Assembly (NCBI RefSeq): GCF_004403065.1
Contig: NZ_SOHA01000035.1
Coordinates: 1 to 64,000, forward strand
Length of the DNA stretch: 64,000 nucleotides
Source of the DNA: Cryobacterium cryoconiti
GTDB taxonomy: Bacteria > Actinomycetota > Actinomycetes > Actinomycetales > Microbacteriaceae
Direction of reading: 5' to 3'
Made by a program: the position numbers and the translations under genes. The notes under the pieces were generated by a model that was given only the letters and a program-made list of their open reading frames with translations, did no database searches and was not told where the DNA came from. Of the stretch, positions 17,773 through 25,126 are shown one piece after another (the stretch's first letter is position 1; the number at the start of each line of letters is the position of its first letter).

Positions 17773-19197
17773 GTGACCGATTCTCGACTCGCTATCGTCG
17801 TGCTGGCCGCCGGCCAGGGCACCCGCATGAAGTCCAGCACGCCGAAGCTGCTGCATCAGCTCGCGGGACTTCCCATCCTCAGCCACGTCCTGGCGACATC
17901 CCGTGCCCTCGACGCGGCGCACGTCGTCACCGTCGTGCGGCACGAGCGTGACCGGCTGGCCGCCCTCGTCGGCAAGGACCTCCCCGAAAGCCTGATCGTC
18001 GACCAGGACGAGCTGCCGGGCACCGGCCGTGCGGTGGAACAGGCCATCGGGGCTCTCCCCGACGATTTCGAGGGCGACGTGCTCGTGGTCAGCGGCGACG
18101 TGCCGCTGCTCAACGCGGCCACCCTGGCCAGCTTCGTCGACGCGCACCGCGAACGGGACGTCGCCGCCACCGTGCTGTCGTCCTTCCCGGATGACGCCAC
18201 CGGCTACGGCCGCATCGTGCGCTCCGAGGAGGGGGCCTTCGACCGCATCGTCGAGCAGAAGGATGCGACCATCGAGGAACGCGCCATCGTCGAGACCAAC
18301 GCCGGCGTCTACGTCTTCCGCCTGGCCGAGCTGCGTGAGCAGCTGGCCAACGTCACCACCGAGAACGCGCAGGGCGAGAAGTACCTCACCGACGTGGTCG
18401 GTCTGCTCCGCCTGGCGGGTTCCGAAGTGCGGGCCGTTCCGGTCGCCGACGCCTGGCTTGTGGCCGGCATCAACGACCGCGCGCAGCTCAGCGAGACCGC
18501 GCGTCAGCTGAACGGCTTGATCGTCTACGGCTGGCAGCTGGCCGGTGTGACCGTGCAGGACCCCGCTACCACCTGGATCGACCTCAAGGCCAAGCTGGCA
18601 CCGGATGTCACTATCCGGCCCGGAACCCAGATCCTCGGCGCGACCGTGATCGAGACCGGCGCCGTGATCGGCCCGGACACCACCCTCGTCGACTGCGAGA
18701 TCGGCGAGAACGCGGTGGTGAAGCGCACGGATGCGACGCTGGCCGTGATCGGCGCCGGGGCATCCGTCGGCCCGTTCTCGTACCTGCGACCGGGCACGAA
18801 TCTGGGCGCTGACGGCAAGATCGGCACCTTCGTCGAGACCAAGAACGCGACCATCGGCGCGGGAAGCAAGGTTCCGCACCTCAGTTACGTCGGCGACGCG
18901 ACGGTGGGCGTCGAGTCGAACATCGGGGCCGGCACGATCTTCGCCAACTACGACGGCGTGACCAAGAACCACAGTGAGATCGGGTCCCACGTGCGCACCG
19001 GGTCGCACAACGTCTTCGTGGCGCCGATTAGGATTGGGGACGGAGCATACACGGGTGCCGGAACAATCGTCCGCAAGGACGTGCCGGCCGGGGCCCTGGG
19101 CCTCACCGTGGCTCCACAACGCAATATGGACGGCTGGGTACAGACCAACCGCCCAGGAACCGACGCGGCGGCGGCTGCGGCAAAGAGCGGAGACTAG
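17773..19197 (+). CDS. glmU: Bifunctional GlcNAc-1-P uridyltransferase / GlcN-1-P acetyltransferase
   Basis: It makes UDP-GlcNAc for peptidoglycan, 474 residues. The N-terminal pyrophosphorylase has LAAGQGTRMKS. The C-terminal left-handed beta-helix is a run of hexapeptides such as IGPDTTL and IGAGSKV, with the acetyltransferase segment SNIGAGTIFANYDGV. The GTG at 17773 follows GAGGA by 7 nt. The stop is directly adjacent to the prs GTG, so the two are translationally coupled, as in Rv1018c-Rv1017c. Confidence 0.96.
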   Translation: MTDSRLAIVVLAAGQGTRMKSSTPKLLHQLAGLPILSHVLATSRALDAAHVVTVVRHERDRLAALVGKDLPESLIVDQDELPGTGRAVEQAIGALPDDFEGDVLVVSGDVPLLNAATLASFVDAHRERDVAATVLSSFPDDATGYGRIVRSEEGAFDRIVEQKDATIEERAIVETNAGVYVFRLAELREQLANVTTENAQGEKYLTDVVGLLRLAGSEVRAVPVADAWLVAGINDRAQLSETARQLNGLIVYGWQLAGVTVQDPATTWIDLKAKLAPDVTIRPGTQILGATVIETGAVIGPDTTLVDCEIGENAVVKRTDATLAVIGAGASVGPFSYLRPGTNLGADGKIGTFVETKNATIGAGSKVPHLSYVGDATVGVESNIGAGTIFANYDGVTKNHSEIGSHVRTGSHNVFVAPIRIGDGAYTGAGTIVRKDVPAGALGLTVAPQRNMDGWVQTNRPGTDAAAAAAKSGD

Positions 19198-20175
19198 GTG
19201 TCTGGAATCAAGACCAGCGGCGAAAAGCGACTTGTATTGGTTTCGGGGCGAGCTCACCCACAACTGGCACTGGACATCGCCACGGAACTTGGTACCGAAC
19301 TCGTCCACACCGACGCGCGCACCTTCGCGAACGGCGAGATCTACGCGCGTTTCGATGAGAGCGTGCGTGGCTCCGACACCTTCGTGATCCAGTCGCACAC
19401 CAACCCGATCAACGAATGGGTGATGGAGTCGCTCATCATGGTCGACGCGCTCAAGCGGGCCTCCGCCAAGCGCATCACGGTCGTCGCCCCGTTCTACCCC
19501 TACGCCCGCCAGGACAAGAAGGGCCGCGGCCGCGAGCCGATCTCGGCCCGGCTGATCGCCGACCTGTTCAAGGTCGCCGGCGCCGACCGCATCATGGCCG
19601 TCGACCTGCACGCCGCCCAGATCCAGGGCTTCTTCGACGGTCCCGTCGACCACCTCTTCGCCATGCCCGTCCTGCTCGAGCACTTCAAAGAGAAGCTCGA
19701 TCCGGCCACCCTCACGGTCGTCTCGCCCGACATGGGCCGCGTCCGCGTCGCCGACATCTGGAGCGACAAGCTCGGCGCACCGCTGGCCATCATCCACAAG
19801 CGTCGCGACCCGAAGGTCGCCAACCAGGTGACCGTCCACGAGATCGTCGGCCAGGTCGAGGGTCGCGTCTGCCTGATCGTCGACGACATGATCGACACCG
19901 GCCGCACCATCGTTCTCGCGGCGGAGGCCCTCCGTGCCGCCGGCGCGATCGGCGTCGTCGTCGCCGCCACTCACGCCGTGTTCAGCCACCCGGCTCTGGA
20001 ACTGCTGCAGAATCCCGCGATCTCCGAGGTCGTCGTCACCGACACCCTGCCGATCCCCGAGGAGAAGCGTTTCCCCACGCTCACCGTGCTGCCGATCGCG
20101 CCGCTGCTGGCGCGCGCCATCCACGAGGTCTTCGACGAGGGTTCCGTCACCTCGATGTTCGAGGGTGCCGCGTAG
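19198..20175 (+). CDS. prs: Ribose-phosphate pyrophosphokinase
   Basis: A 325-residue enzyme that makes PRPP from ribose-5-phosphate and ATP for nucleotide, His and Trp synthesis. The flexible-loop segment YPYARQDKKGRGREP and the PRPP-binding loop DDMIDTGRT are present. The GTG abuts the glmU stop with no gap; its Shine-Dalgarno would be inside glmU. A hairpin without U-tract lies 24 bp downstream. Confidence 0.96.
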   Translation: MSGIKTSGEKRLVLVSGRAHPQLALDIATELGTELVHTDARTFANGEIYARFDESVRGSDTFVIQSHTNPINEWVMESLIMVDALKRASAKRITVVAPFYPYARQDKKGRGREPISARLIADLFKVAGADRIMAVDLHAAQIQGFFDGPVDHLFAMPVLLEHFKEKLDPATLTVVSPDMGRVRVADIWSDKLGAPLAIIHKRRDPKVANQVTVHEIVGQVEGRVCLIVDDMIDTGRTIVLAAEALRAAGAIGVVVAATHAVFSHPALELLQNPAISEVVVTDTLPIPEEKRFPTLTVLPIAPLLARAIHEVFDEGSVTSMFEGAA

Positions 20176-20198
20176 GCCCTGCTGTCCTGCCTGACCCC

Positions 20199-20232
20199 TG
20201 GCCGGTCGTTGACGGATGTCGACGGCCGGCCA
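20199..20232 (+). terminator. Hairpin downstream of prs
   Basis: TGGCCGG pairs with CCGGCCA across a 20-nt interior that can pair further (GTCG/CGAC). There is no U-tract. It could end the glmU-prs transcript. Confidence 0.45.
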
Positions 20233-20335
20233 TCGGTCTGTCCGCACCGGTCAGATCGCAGCTCAGAGCAGGAGCTCGGGCCGGAGTCCGGCCGGTGCGT
20301 CGTCCTCATCCCGCTCCCTCCCAGCGGGGCCGATT

Positions 20336-20701
20336 CTAGGCCGGTATCTCCGTGGTCTGCGCCCGTGGCGCCGAGGGAATGATGCCCAGCGGGATGACAT
20401 ACGTCTCACGCTCGTTGATGTCGATCGCGTAGCACTGCCAGCCGAAACCGCCCGGCCCGCTCAGGTCGAAGCGCGCATCGAAGCCGATGGCTACCGGATA
20501 GTACCGGGCCGTGGCCACGCTGCAGGCGTTGTCGGCCGTGGTCGACGCGATCTGCAGGCTGGTGAGGATACCCGGAACAATCAAGGCCACCAGCCCGAGC
20601 ACGACCACGATGCGCATCAGGGCCAGCGTGCGCCGACTGCGCAGGGGCCTGGCGGCATCCTGCGGCTCGTAACCGGAGAGTTCGGGGTGGTCGTCGCTCA
20701 T
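20336..20701 (-). CDS. Small single-pass membrane protein, unknown
   Basis: A 121-residue protein with a polar N-terminus, one transmembrane segment (LMRIVVVLGLVALIVPGIL) and an outward domain with two cysteines (NACSVA and WQCYAID) that might form a disulfide. I do not recognise the family. The second of two tandem ATGs (20704, 20701) is chosen because it has a 7-nt spacing from GGGAG. It converges on prs. It belongs to a short lineage-specific stretch between prs and gnd. Confidence 0.65.
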   Translation of the reverse strand: MSDDHPELSGYEPQDAARPLRSRRTLALMRIVVVLGLVALIVPGILTSLQIASTTADNACSVATARYYPVAIGFDARFDLSGPGGFGWQCYAIDINERETYVIPLGIIPSAPRAQTTEIPA

Positions 20702-20735
20702 CATCAGGCTCCCAGTATCGCAAACCGTTTCGCAT

Positions 20736-20799
20736 CTGTTGCCGAATCGGACGATTGTTGCCGGCGTACGGGCAACACTTGACCGCTGCGGCAACACTT
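20736..20799. repeat. Family B palindromic repeat, copy B2
   Basis: CTGTTGCCG at the left end mirrors CGGCAACACTT at the right. The inner TTGCCGGCGTACGGGCAA forms the hairpin tip. It lies upstream of the nuclease-like gene, partnering B3 on the other side. Confidence 0.8.
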
Positions 20800-20910
20800 T
20801 CCGCGGTGGGAGTGACTCGGCTGCCCCTCCCCAGGCTCTCAGGGTGGCAGAGGTCCCCCGAATCGCCCGCGAAGCTGCCCGTGGCTGCCTCGCACTGCCA
20901 ACCTCGCCAC

Positions 20911-21870
20911 ATGGCTGACGAGCGCATCGACGAGCACACCGGGCTCTACCTCTCCAAAGGGGGAGGGTCAACCGAGTCGGACGATCGGCAGTTTCGGCGG
21001 GAGGTGCAGTTCGGGAGGAGCGCAGTGCGGTTGCGCCGCGGCGTCTTCACCAGCACGGAGCACTGGGCTCCGCTCTCACCGCAGCAGAGGCACCTCGCGC
21101 AGATCCGCGCAGTCGTCGCCACTCGAAAGCGGGACCCGGTGATCAGCCATCAATCGGCCGCGGCCGTGTGGGGGATTCCCCTGCCTGAGGCCTGGCCGAG
21201 CACGGTTCACGTGCTGGCGCCACCGCAGTCCCGGGCGCGCAGCAAGAACGGCGTGACGGTCCACCGCAGCCCTATTCCGGACGCGGATGTCGTCGACGTC
21301 GACGGGATGCTGGTGACCAGTCCCGCCCGAACCCTGCTCGACCTGGCGCGCACCATGCGTTTCGCCACTGCCGTCGTTGCGATCGACCATGCGCTCAATC
21401 CGCGGAGTGCAGCTCCCGAGGTCTTCCTGACGGTGGAGGTGCTGCGCGAGAAGTTGCAGGAGTCGAGTTCGGCCCGTGGGCTGGTGCGGGCGAATCGGGC
21501 CATCAGCTTCGCCCGGCCCAACGCGGACAACCCGGGTGAATCGCTGAGCCGCGTGGCGATCTTCGAGCTGGGCTTCCCCGATCCGCTATTGCAGACGTGC
21601 CACCCGAACCCCCGCGGCGGCTTCTACTTCACCGACTTCGAGTGGCCGGACTATCGCCTGATCGGGGAGTTCGACGGGCAGGGCAAATATCTGAAGGATG
21701 AGTATCTGCGGGGTCTCACACCGGGTGAAGCTGTCACCCGGGAGAAGATTCGGGAGGACGACCTCCGCTCGGAAGGCAACGGGATGGCCCGCTGGGGGCC
21801 GACCGATGTTCGCCAGCGCCGGTCGCTGTTGCGCATCCTCACCACCGCGGGGCTTCCCGTCCTGCGTTGA
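20911..21870 (+). CDS. AbiEi-like / nuclease-fold protein, orphan
   Basis: A 319-residue protein. The N-terminal third (LRRGVFTSTEHW, SHQSAAAVWGIPLP) resembles the AbiEi-type antitoxin/regulator module common in actinobacterial hypotheticals. The middle has TSPARTLLDLART. The C-terminal part (FTDFEWPDYRLIGEFDGQGKY) resembles the beta-strands of a PD-(D/E)XK or VSR/DUF559 endonuclease fold, with candidate acidic residues in DFEW and GEFDG. No AbiEii toxin partner is adjacent. The start is the first ATG past repeat B2. It is bracketed by two family B palindromes. The assignment is by pattern recognition. Confidence 0.6.
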   Translation: MADERIDEHTGLYLSKGGGSTESDDRQFRREVQFGRSAVRLRRGVFTSTEHWAPLSPQQRHLAQIRAVVATRKRDPVISHQSAAAVWGIPLPEAWPSTVHVLAPPQSRARSKNGVTVHRSPIPDADVVDVDGMLVTSPARTLLDLARTMRFATAVVAIDHALNPRSAAPEVFLTVEVLREKLQESSSARGLVRANRAISFARPNADNPGESLSRVAIFELGFPDPLLQTCHPNPRGGFYFTDFEWPDYRLIGEFDGQGKYLKDEYLRGLTPGEAVTREKIREDDLRSEGNGMARWGPTDVRQRRSLLRILTTAGLPVLR

Positions 21871-21891
21871 TGGGCCGCCTGGCCGACACGA

Positions 21892-21956
21892 GTGTTGCCG
21901 GAGCGGACAACTGGTGCCCGTGTACGGGCAACACTTGTCCGCTCCGGCAACAGTTG
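21892..21956. repeat. Family B palindromic repeat, copy B3 (best preserved)
   Basis: The outer arms TTGCCGGAGCGGACAA and TTGTCCGCTCCGGCAA are perfect 16-bp complements. The inner GTGCCCG-TGTA-CGGGCAAC continues the stem. It lies between the converging nuclease-like gene and gnd, where it could also act as a bidirectional terminator. Confidence 0.88.
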
Positions 21957-21992
21957 CGGAAGCGGTGACAGGCGGCGGGGCGGCCAGGGCGG

Positions 21993-23450
21993 CTAGTGCG
22001 AGGAACCCTCGGTGGCGATCTCGCTGCGGTCGCCCGACCACAGGGTGTGGAAGGTGCCGGGCATGTCCACGCGCTTGTACGTGTGGGCGCCGAAGAAGTC
22101 GCGCTGTCCCTGCACCAGGGCGGCCGGCAACCGTTCGCTCGCGAGCGAGTCGAAGTAGCTGAGCGCCGACGCGAAACCGGGCACCGGGATGCCCGACAGC
22201 GCCGCCGTCGAGACGACGCGGCGCCACGCCGACTCGCCATCGGCGACGGCCTGGGCGAAGTACGGGTCGGCGAGCAGGGTAGGGATCGACGGGTCGTTCG
22301 CGTAGGCATCCACGATGCGGTTGAGGAACTGGGCGCGAATGATGCAGCCGCCGCGCCAGATTGTGGCGATGGCGCCCTTGTCGACGCTCCAGCCGTACTT
22401 GACCGCGCCGGCGATGATCGCGTCGAAGCCCTGGGCGTAGGCGACGACCTTCGACGCGTAGAGCGCCTGGCGCACGTCGTCCTGGAAGGTGTGGCCGACG
22501 ACGGCGATCTCCGGGCGTGCGGTGATGCCGGCGCGCACGGGGACGCGCTGCTCCGGGTGGCTGGACACGGCGCGGGCGAAAACGGCCTCGGCGATGCCGC
22601 CGACGGGCACGCCCAGGTCGAGCGCGTTCTGCACGGTCCAGACTCCGGTGCCCTTGGACCCGGCCTCGTCGAGCACCACGTCGATGAACGGCAGGCCGGT
22701 CTTCGCGTCCACCTGGCGCAGCACCTCGGCGGTGATCTCGATCAGGTAGCTCTCGAGGTCACCCTCATTCCACTCCGTGAACACGTCGGCGATCGCGGCG
22801 GGGGAGTGCCCGGTCACCTTGCGGAGCAGGTCGTAGGCCTCGGCAATCAGCTGCATGTCGGCGTATTCGATGCCGTTGTGGATCATCTTGACGAAGTGAC
22901 CGGCGCCATCCGTGCCGATGTGGGTGACGCAGGGCACACCGTCGACGACGGCCGCGATCGACTCGAGGATCGGGCCGAGGGTCGTGTAGGCCTCCACCGA
23001 GCCGCCTGGCATGATGCTGGGGCCCTTGAGCGCGCCCTCTTCACCGCCGGAGATGCCGGCGCCGACGAAGTTCACGCCCGTGGCGCGCACCTCCTTCTCG
23101 CGGCGGATGGTGTCCTGGAAGTCGGCGTTGCCGCCGTCGACGATGATGTCGCCGGGCTCGAACAGGGCGGTCAGCTGGCTGATCACGGCGTCCGTGCCCG
23201 CACCGGCCTGCACCATGATGATCGCGGTACGCGGCTTCTGCAGCGACGCCACGAACTCCTCGATGGTTTCCGAGGCAACGAAGCCGGCCTCGGGGTGCTC
23301 AGTGGTGAGCAGCCGGGTGCGTTCGGGAGAGCGGTTGTACACCGCCACGGTGTTGCCCGCGCGGCTGGCGAGGTTGCGGGCGAGGTTCGAGCCCATCACC
23401 GCCAGTCCCACTACGCCAATGTTTGCCTGTGCTGCGCCGGTTTCGGCCAC
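21993..23450 (-). CDS. gnd: 6-phosphogluconate dehydrogenase, decarboxylating
   Basis: Oxidative pentose-phosphate enzyme: 6-phosphogluconate to ribulose-5-phosphate, CO2 and NADPH. It is 485 residues, the usual length for the long-chain form. GVVGLAVMGSNLARN is the NADP fold, GISGGEEGA is the substrate loop, and KMIHNGIEY carries the catalytic lysine. The GTG at 23450 is chosen over an upstream TTG because GAAGGAG lies 5 nt before it and the TTG overlaps the predicted -10 hexamer. Confidence 0.95.
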   Translation of the reverse strand: MAETGAAQANIGVVGLAVMGSNLARNLASRAGNTVAVYNRSPERTRLLTTEHPEAGFVASETIEEFVASLQKPRTAIIMVQAGAGTDAVISQLTALFEPGDIIVDGGNADFQDTIRREKEVRATGVNFVGAGISGGEEGALKGPSIMPGGSVEAYTTLGPILESIAAVVDGVPCVTHIGTDGAGHFVKMIHNGIEYADMQLIAEAYDLLRKVTGHSPAAIADVFTEWNEGDLESYLIEITAEVLRQVDAKTGLPFIDVVLDEAGSKGTGVWTVQNALDLGVPVGGIAEAVFARAVSSHPEQRVPVRAGITARPEIAVVGHTFQDDVRQALYASKVVAYAQGFDAIIAGAVKYGWSVDKGAIATIWRGGCIIRAQFLNRIVDAYANDPSIPTLLADPYFAQAVADGESAWRRVVSTAALSGIPVPGFASALSYFDSLASERLPAALVQGQRDFFGAHTYKRVDMPGTFHTLWSGDRSEIATEGSSH

Positions 23451-23790
23451 GTTTGCTCCTTCAGCTGTCAATTCTTGAAACTCCTTCAAGGCTAGTCGCT
23501 CGGCCCGGGGCCGTTACATGGCGTGCAGCGGGCAGCTCCGGTGACGGATGTCCGGGCGCGCGTTCCCCGCGCCCGGTCGTCTCCGCTAGACTTACCAGTT
23601 GAACTTCGGCGAGGGCTGCCGCCCGCCGGGAAACCGTGGGTGCGGCATCCGTTATCGACGCGGCGGAATGCTTCACGGCCTTTCCTCACGCTGACACGCG
23701 TTCGAGTTGAAATTGAACCAGTACCCACCTTTGCAGGCGTCTCGCCCGCAAACCAGATCTGGGCCGTAGCGGTCCGCAAGGAGAAACACC
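23451..23790. other. 340-bp divergent intergenic region between gnd and rplY
   Basis: It holds the gnd promoter (minus-strand TAGCCT at 23489-23494) and a plus-strand TAGACT at 23587-23592. The latter implies an rplY leader of almost 200 nt, ending in AAGGAG before the ATG. The leader includes a relatively AT-rich part (GTTGAAATTGAACC). No known riboswitch motif was recognised and no small ORF with a ribosome site was seen. Confidence 0.6.
23489..23494 (-). promoter_or_regulatory. Predicted -10 of gnd
   Basis: TAGCCT on the minus strand, placing transcription start near 23482 and giving a ~32-nt leader with a GAAGGAG ribosome site. Confidence 0.4.
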
Positions 23791-24399
23791 ATGGCTGACG
23801 CCACCAACAAGATTGCCGCCGACCTGCGCGTGAAGTTCGGCAAGGGCGCGGCCCGCAAGCTGCGCGTGCTGGGCAAGATCCCCGCCGTCATGTACGGCCA
23901 CGGCACCACCCCGGTCCACGTCGCGCTCCCCGCGCACCAGATCGGCCTGCTGCTGCGTCGTGCGAACGCCGTCCTCGAGCTGGAGATCGACGGCAAGAGC
24001 CACCTGACCCTGGTCAAGGACGTTCAGAAGGACCCGTTCCTGCAGATCATCGAGCACCTCGACCTCATCGTCATCCGCAAGGGCGAGAAGGTCCAGGTCG
24101 AGGTTTCCGTGCACGTGACCGGCGAGCCGGCCCCCGGAATGGTCGCCGACCTGGACACCAAGACCCTGCTGCTCGAGGTCGAGGCCATCAACATCCCCCA
24201 GAACCTCCCGCTCTCCATCGAGGGCCTCGAGGAGGGCGCGCAGATCCACGCCAAGGACGTCGAGCTCCCCAAGGGTGCCACGCTCATCTCCGACGAAGAA
24301 GCCGTCGTCGTGTCCGTGCACCTGCCGGTTGAAGAGGAAGAGGAAGAAGAGGCCGAGGCCGTTGAGGGCGAAGAGGCCGAGGCTGCTCCCGCCGAGTAG
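23791..24399 (+). CDS. rplY: 50S ribosomal protein L25/general stress protein Ctc
   Basis: A 202-residue long form of L25, which binds 5S rRNA. The N-terminal L25 domain (LRVKFGKGAARKLR, KIPAVMYGHG) is followed by the CTC beta domain. A strongly acidic tail (EEEEEEAEAVEGEEAEA) ends the protein. An excellent AAGGAG precedes the ATG. The gene pair rplY-pth is conserved in actinobacteria. Confidence 0.95.
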   Translation: MADATNKIAADLRVKFGKGAARKLRVLGKIPAVMYGHGTTPVHVALPAHQIGLLLRRANAVLELEIDGKSHLTLVKDVQKDPFLQIIEHLDLIVIRKGEKVQVEVSVHVTGEPAPGMVADLDTKTLLLEVEAINIPQNLPLSIEGLEEGAQIHAKDVELPKGATLISDEEAVVVSVHLPVEEEEEEEAEAVEGEEAEAAPAE

Positions 24400-24437
24400 T
24401 CATTCCCTTCTGGTTTCGCGTCAAGCGGAGGATTCCC

Positions 24438-25019
24438 CTGGACGACAATCTCTGGCTCGTAGTCGGGCTCGGCAACCCCGGGCCCGACTACGCCGGTAAT
24501 CGACACAACGTCGGCCACATGGTGGCTGCCGTGCTCGCCGACCGTGTGTCGGCGAATTTCAAGAACCATAAAACGAATTCGTCGGTCGCCGAGGGGCGCA
24601 GCTTCCCCGGTGGTCCGAAGCTGGTGCTGGCCAAGCCGAACACGTACATGAACGTGTCCGGCGGGCCAGTGGCCGCGCTGCTGCGTTTCTACTCACTGCA
24701 GCCGTCGCACTTGATTGTGATCCACGACGACCTCGACATCCCGTTCGACACGATGAAGATCAAGGTCGGCGGCGGCCACGGCGGCCACAACGGGCTGCGC
24801 GACATCATCGCCGCCATCGGCACGAACGAATTCACCCGCATTCGCGTCGGCGTCGGTCGTCCGCCCGGGCGTCAGCCGGCCGCGGACTTCGTGCTGCACG
24901 ACTTCACGTCGACCGAGCGTTCGGCCCTGCCCAACCTGTTGACGGATGCCGCCGACGCGATCGAACTCATCTCCGCCGAGGGCGTCACCGCCGCGCAGCA
25001 GAAGTTCCACGCCCCGTAG
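24438..25019 (+). CDS. pth: Peptidyl-tRNA hydrolase, probable CTG start
   Basis: It releases peptides from stalled peptidyl-tRNA; 193 residues. VVGLGNPGPDYAGNRHNVG holds the catalytic His (residue 23) and substrate-binding Asn (13), and HDDLDIP holds the catalytic Asp. The first in-frame ATG (24519) lies after both N-terminal catalytic residues and cannot be the true start. Between the rplY stop and those residues there is no ATG, GTG or TTG in frame. The CTG at 24438 sits 6 nt after a perfect GGAGG. ATT at 24432 abuts that site and is less likely. Confidence 0.88.
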   Translation: MDDNLWLVVGLGNPGPDYAGNRHNVGHMVAAVLADRVSANFKNHKTNSSVAEGRSFPGGPKLVLAKPNTYMNVSGGPVAALLRFYSLQPSHLIVIHDDLDIPFDTMKIKVGGGHGGHNGLRDIIAAIGTNEFTRIRVGVGRPPGRQPAADFVLHDFTSTERSALPNLLTDAADAIELISAEGVTAAQQKFHAP

Positions 25020-25027
25020 CCTCCCGC

Positions 25028-25086
25028 GACAGTGCCCGTTCCGGTCGACAGTGACCGGCGCAACGGGCACTCTCGACCGGAACGGG
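25028..25086. repeat. Family C palindromic repeat, copy C2
   Basis: CCCGTTCCGGTCGA (25035-25048) pairs with TCGACCGGAACGGG (25073-25086); the stem continues through one C-C mismatch to AGTG/CACT. A competing 10-bp perfect pair exists: AGTGCCCGTT (25031-25040) with AACGGGCACT (25062-25071). It lies between pth and mfd. Confidence 0.85.
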
Positions 25087-25114
25087 TCAGCCGGTGGCTG
25101 TCAGCCGGGTTGCG

Positions 25115-25120
25115 TACACT
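25115..25120 (+). promoter_or_regulatory. Predicted -10 of mfd (leaderless)
   Basis: TACACT ends 6 nt before the GTG at 25127, with no ribosome site between. It decides the mfd start. Confidence 0.55.
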
Positions 25121-25126
25121 TGTCCG

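Noticed and set aside
20911-21870. Complete AbiE type IV toxin-antitoxin system
   Set aside because: No AbiEii nucleotidyltransferase toxin is adjacent; the N-terminal resemblance alone does not make a TA pair.
22000-23495. 499-codon open frame antisense to gnd
   Set aside because: Shadow of gnd third-position GC bias; composition is His/Arg/Gly-rich with no motif.
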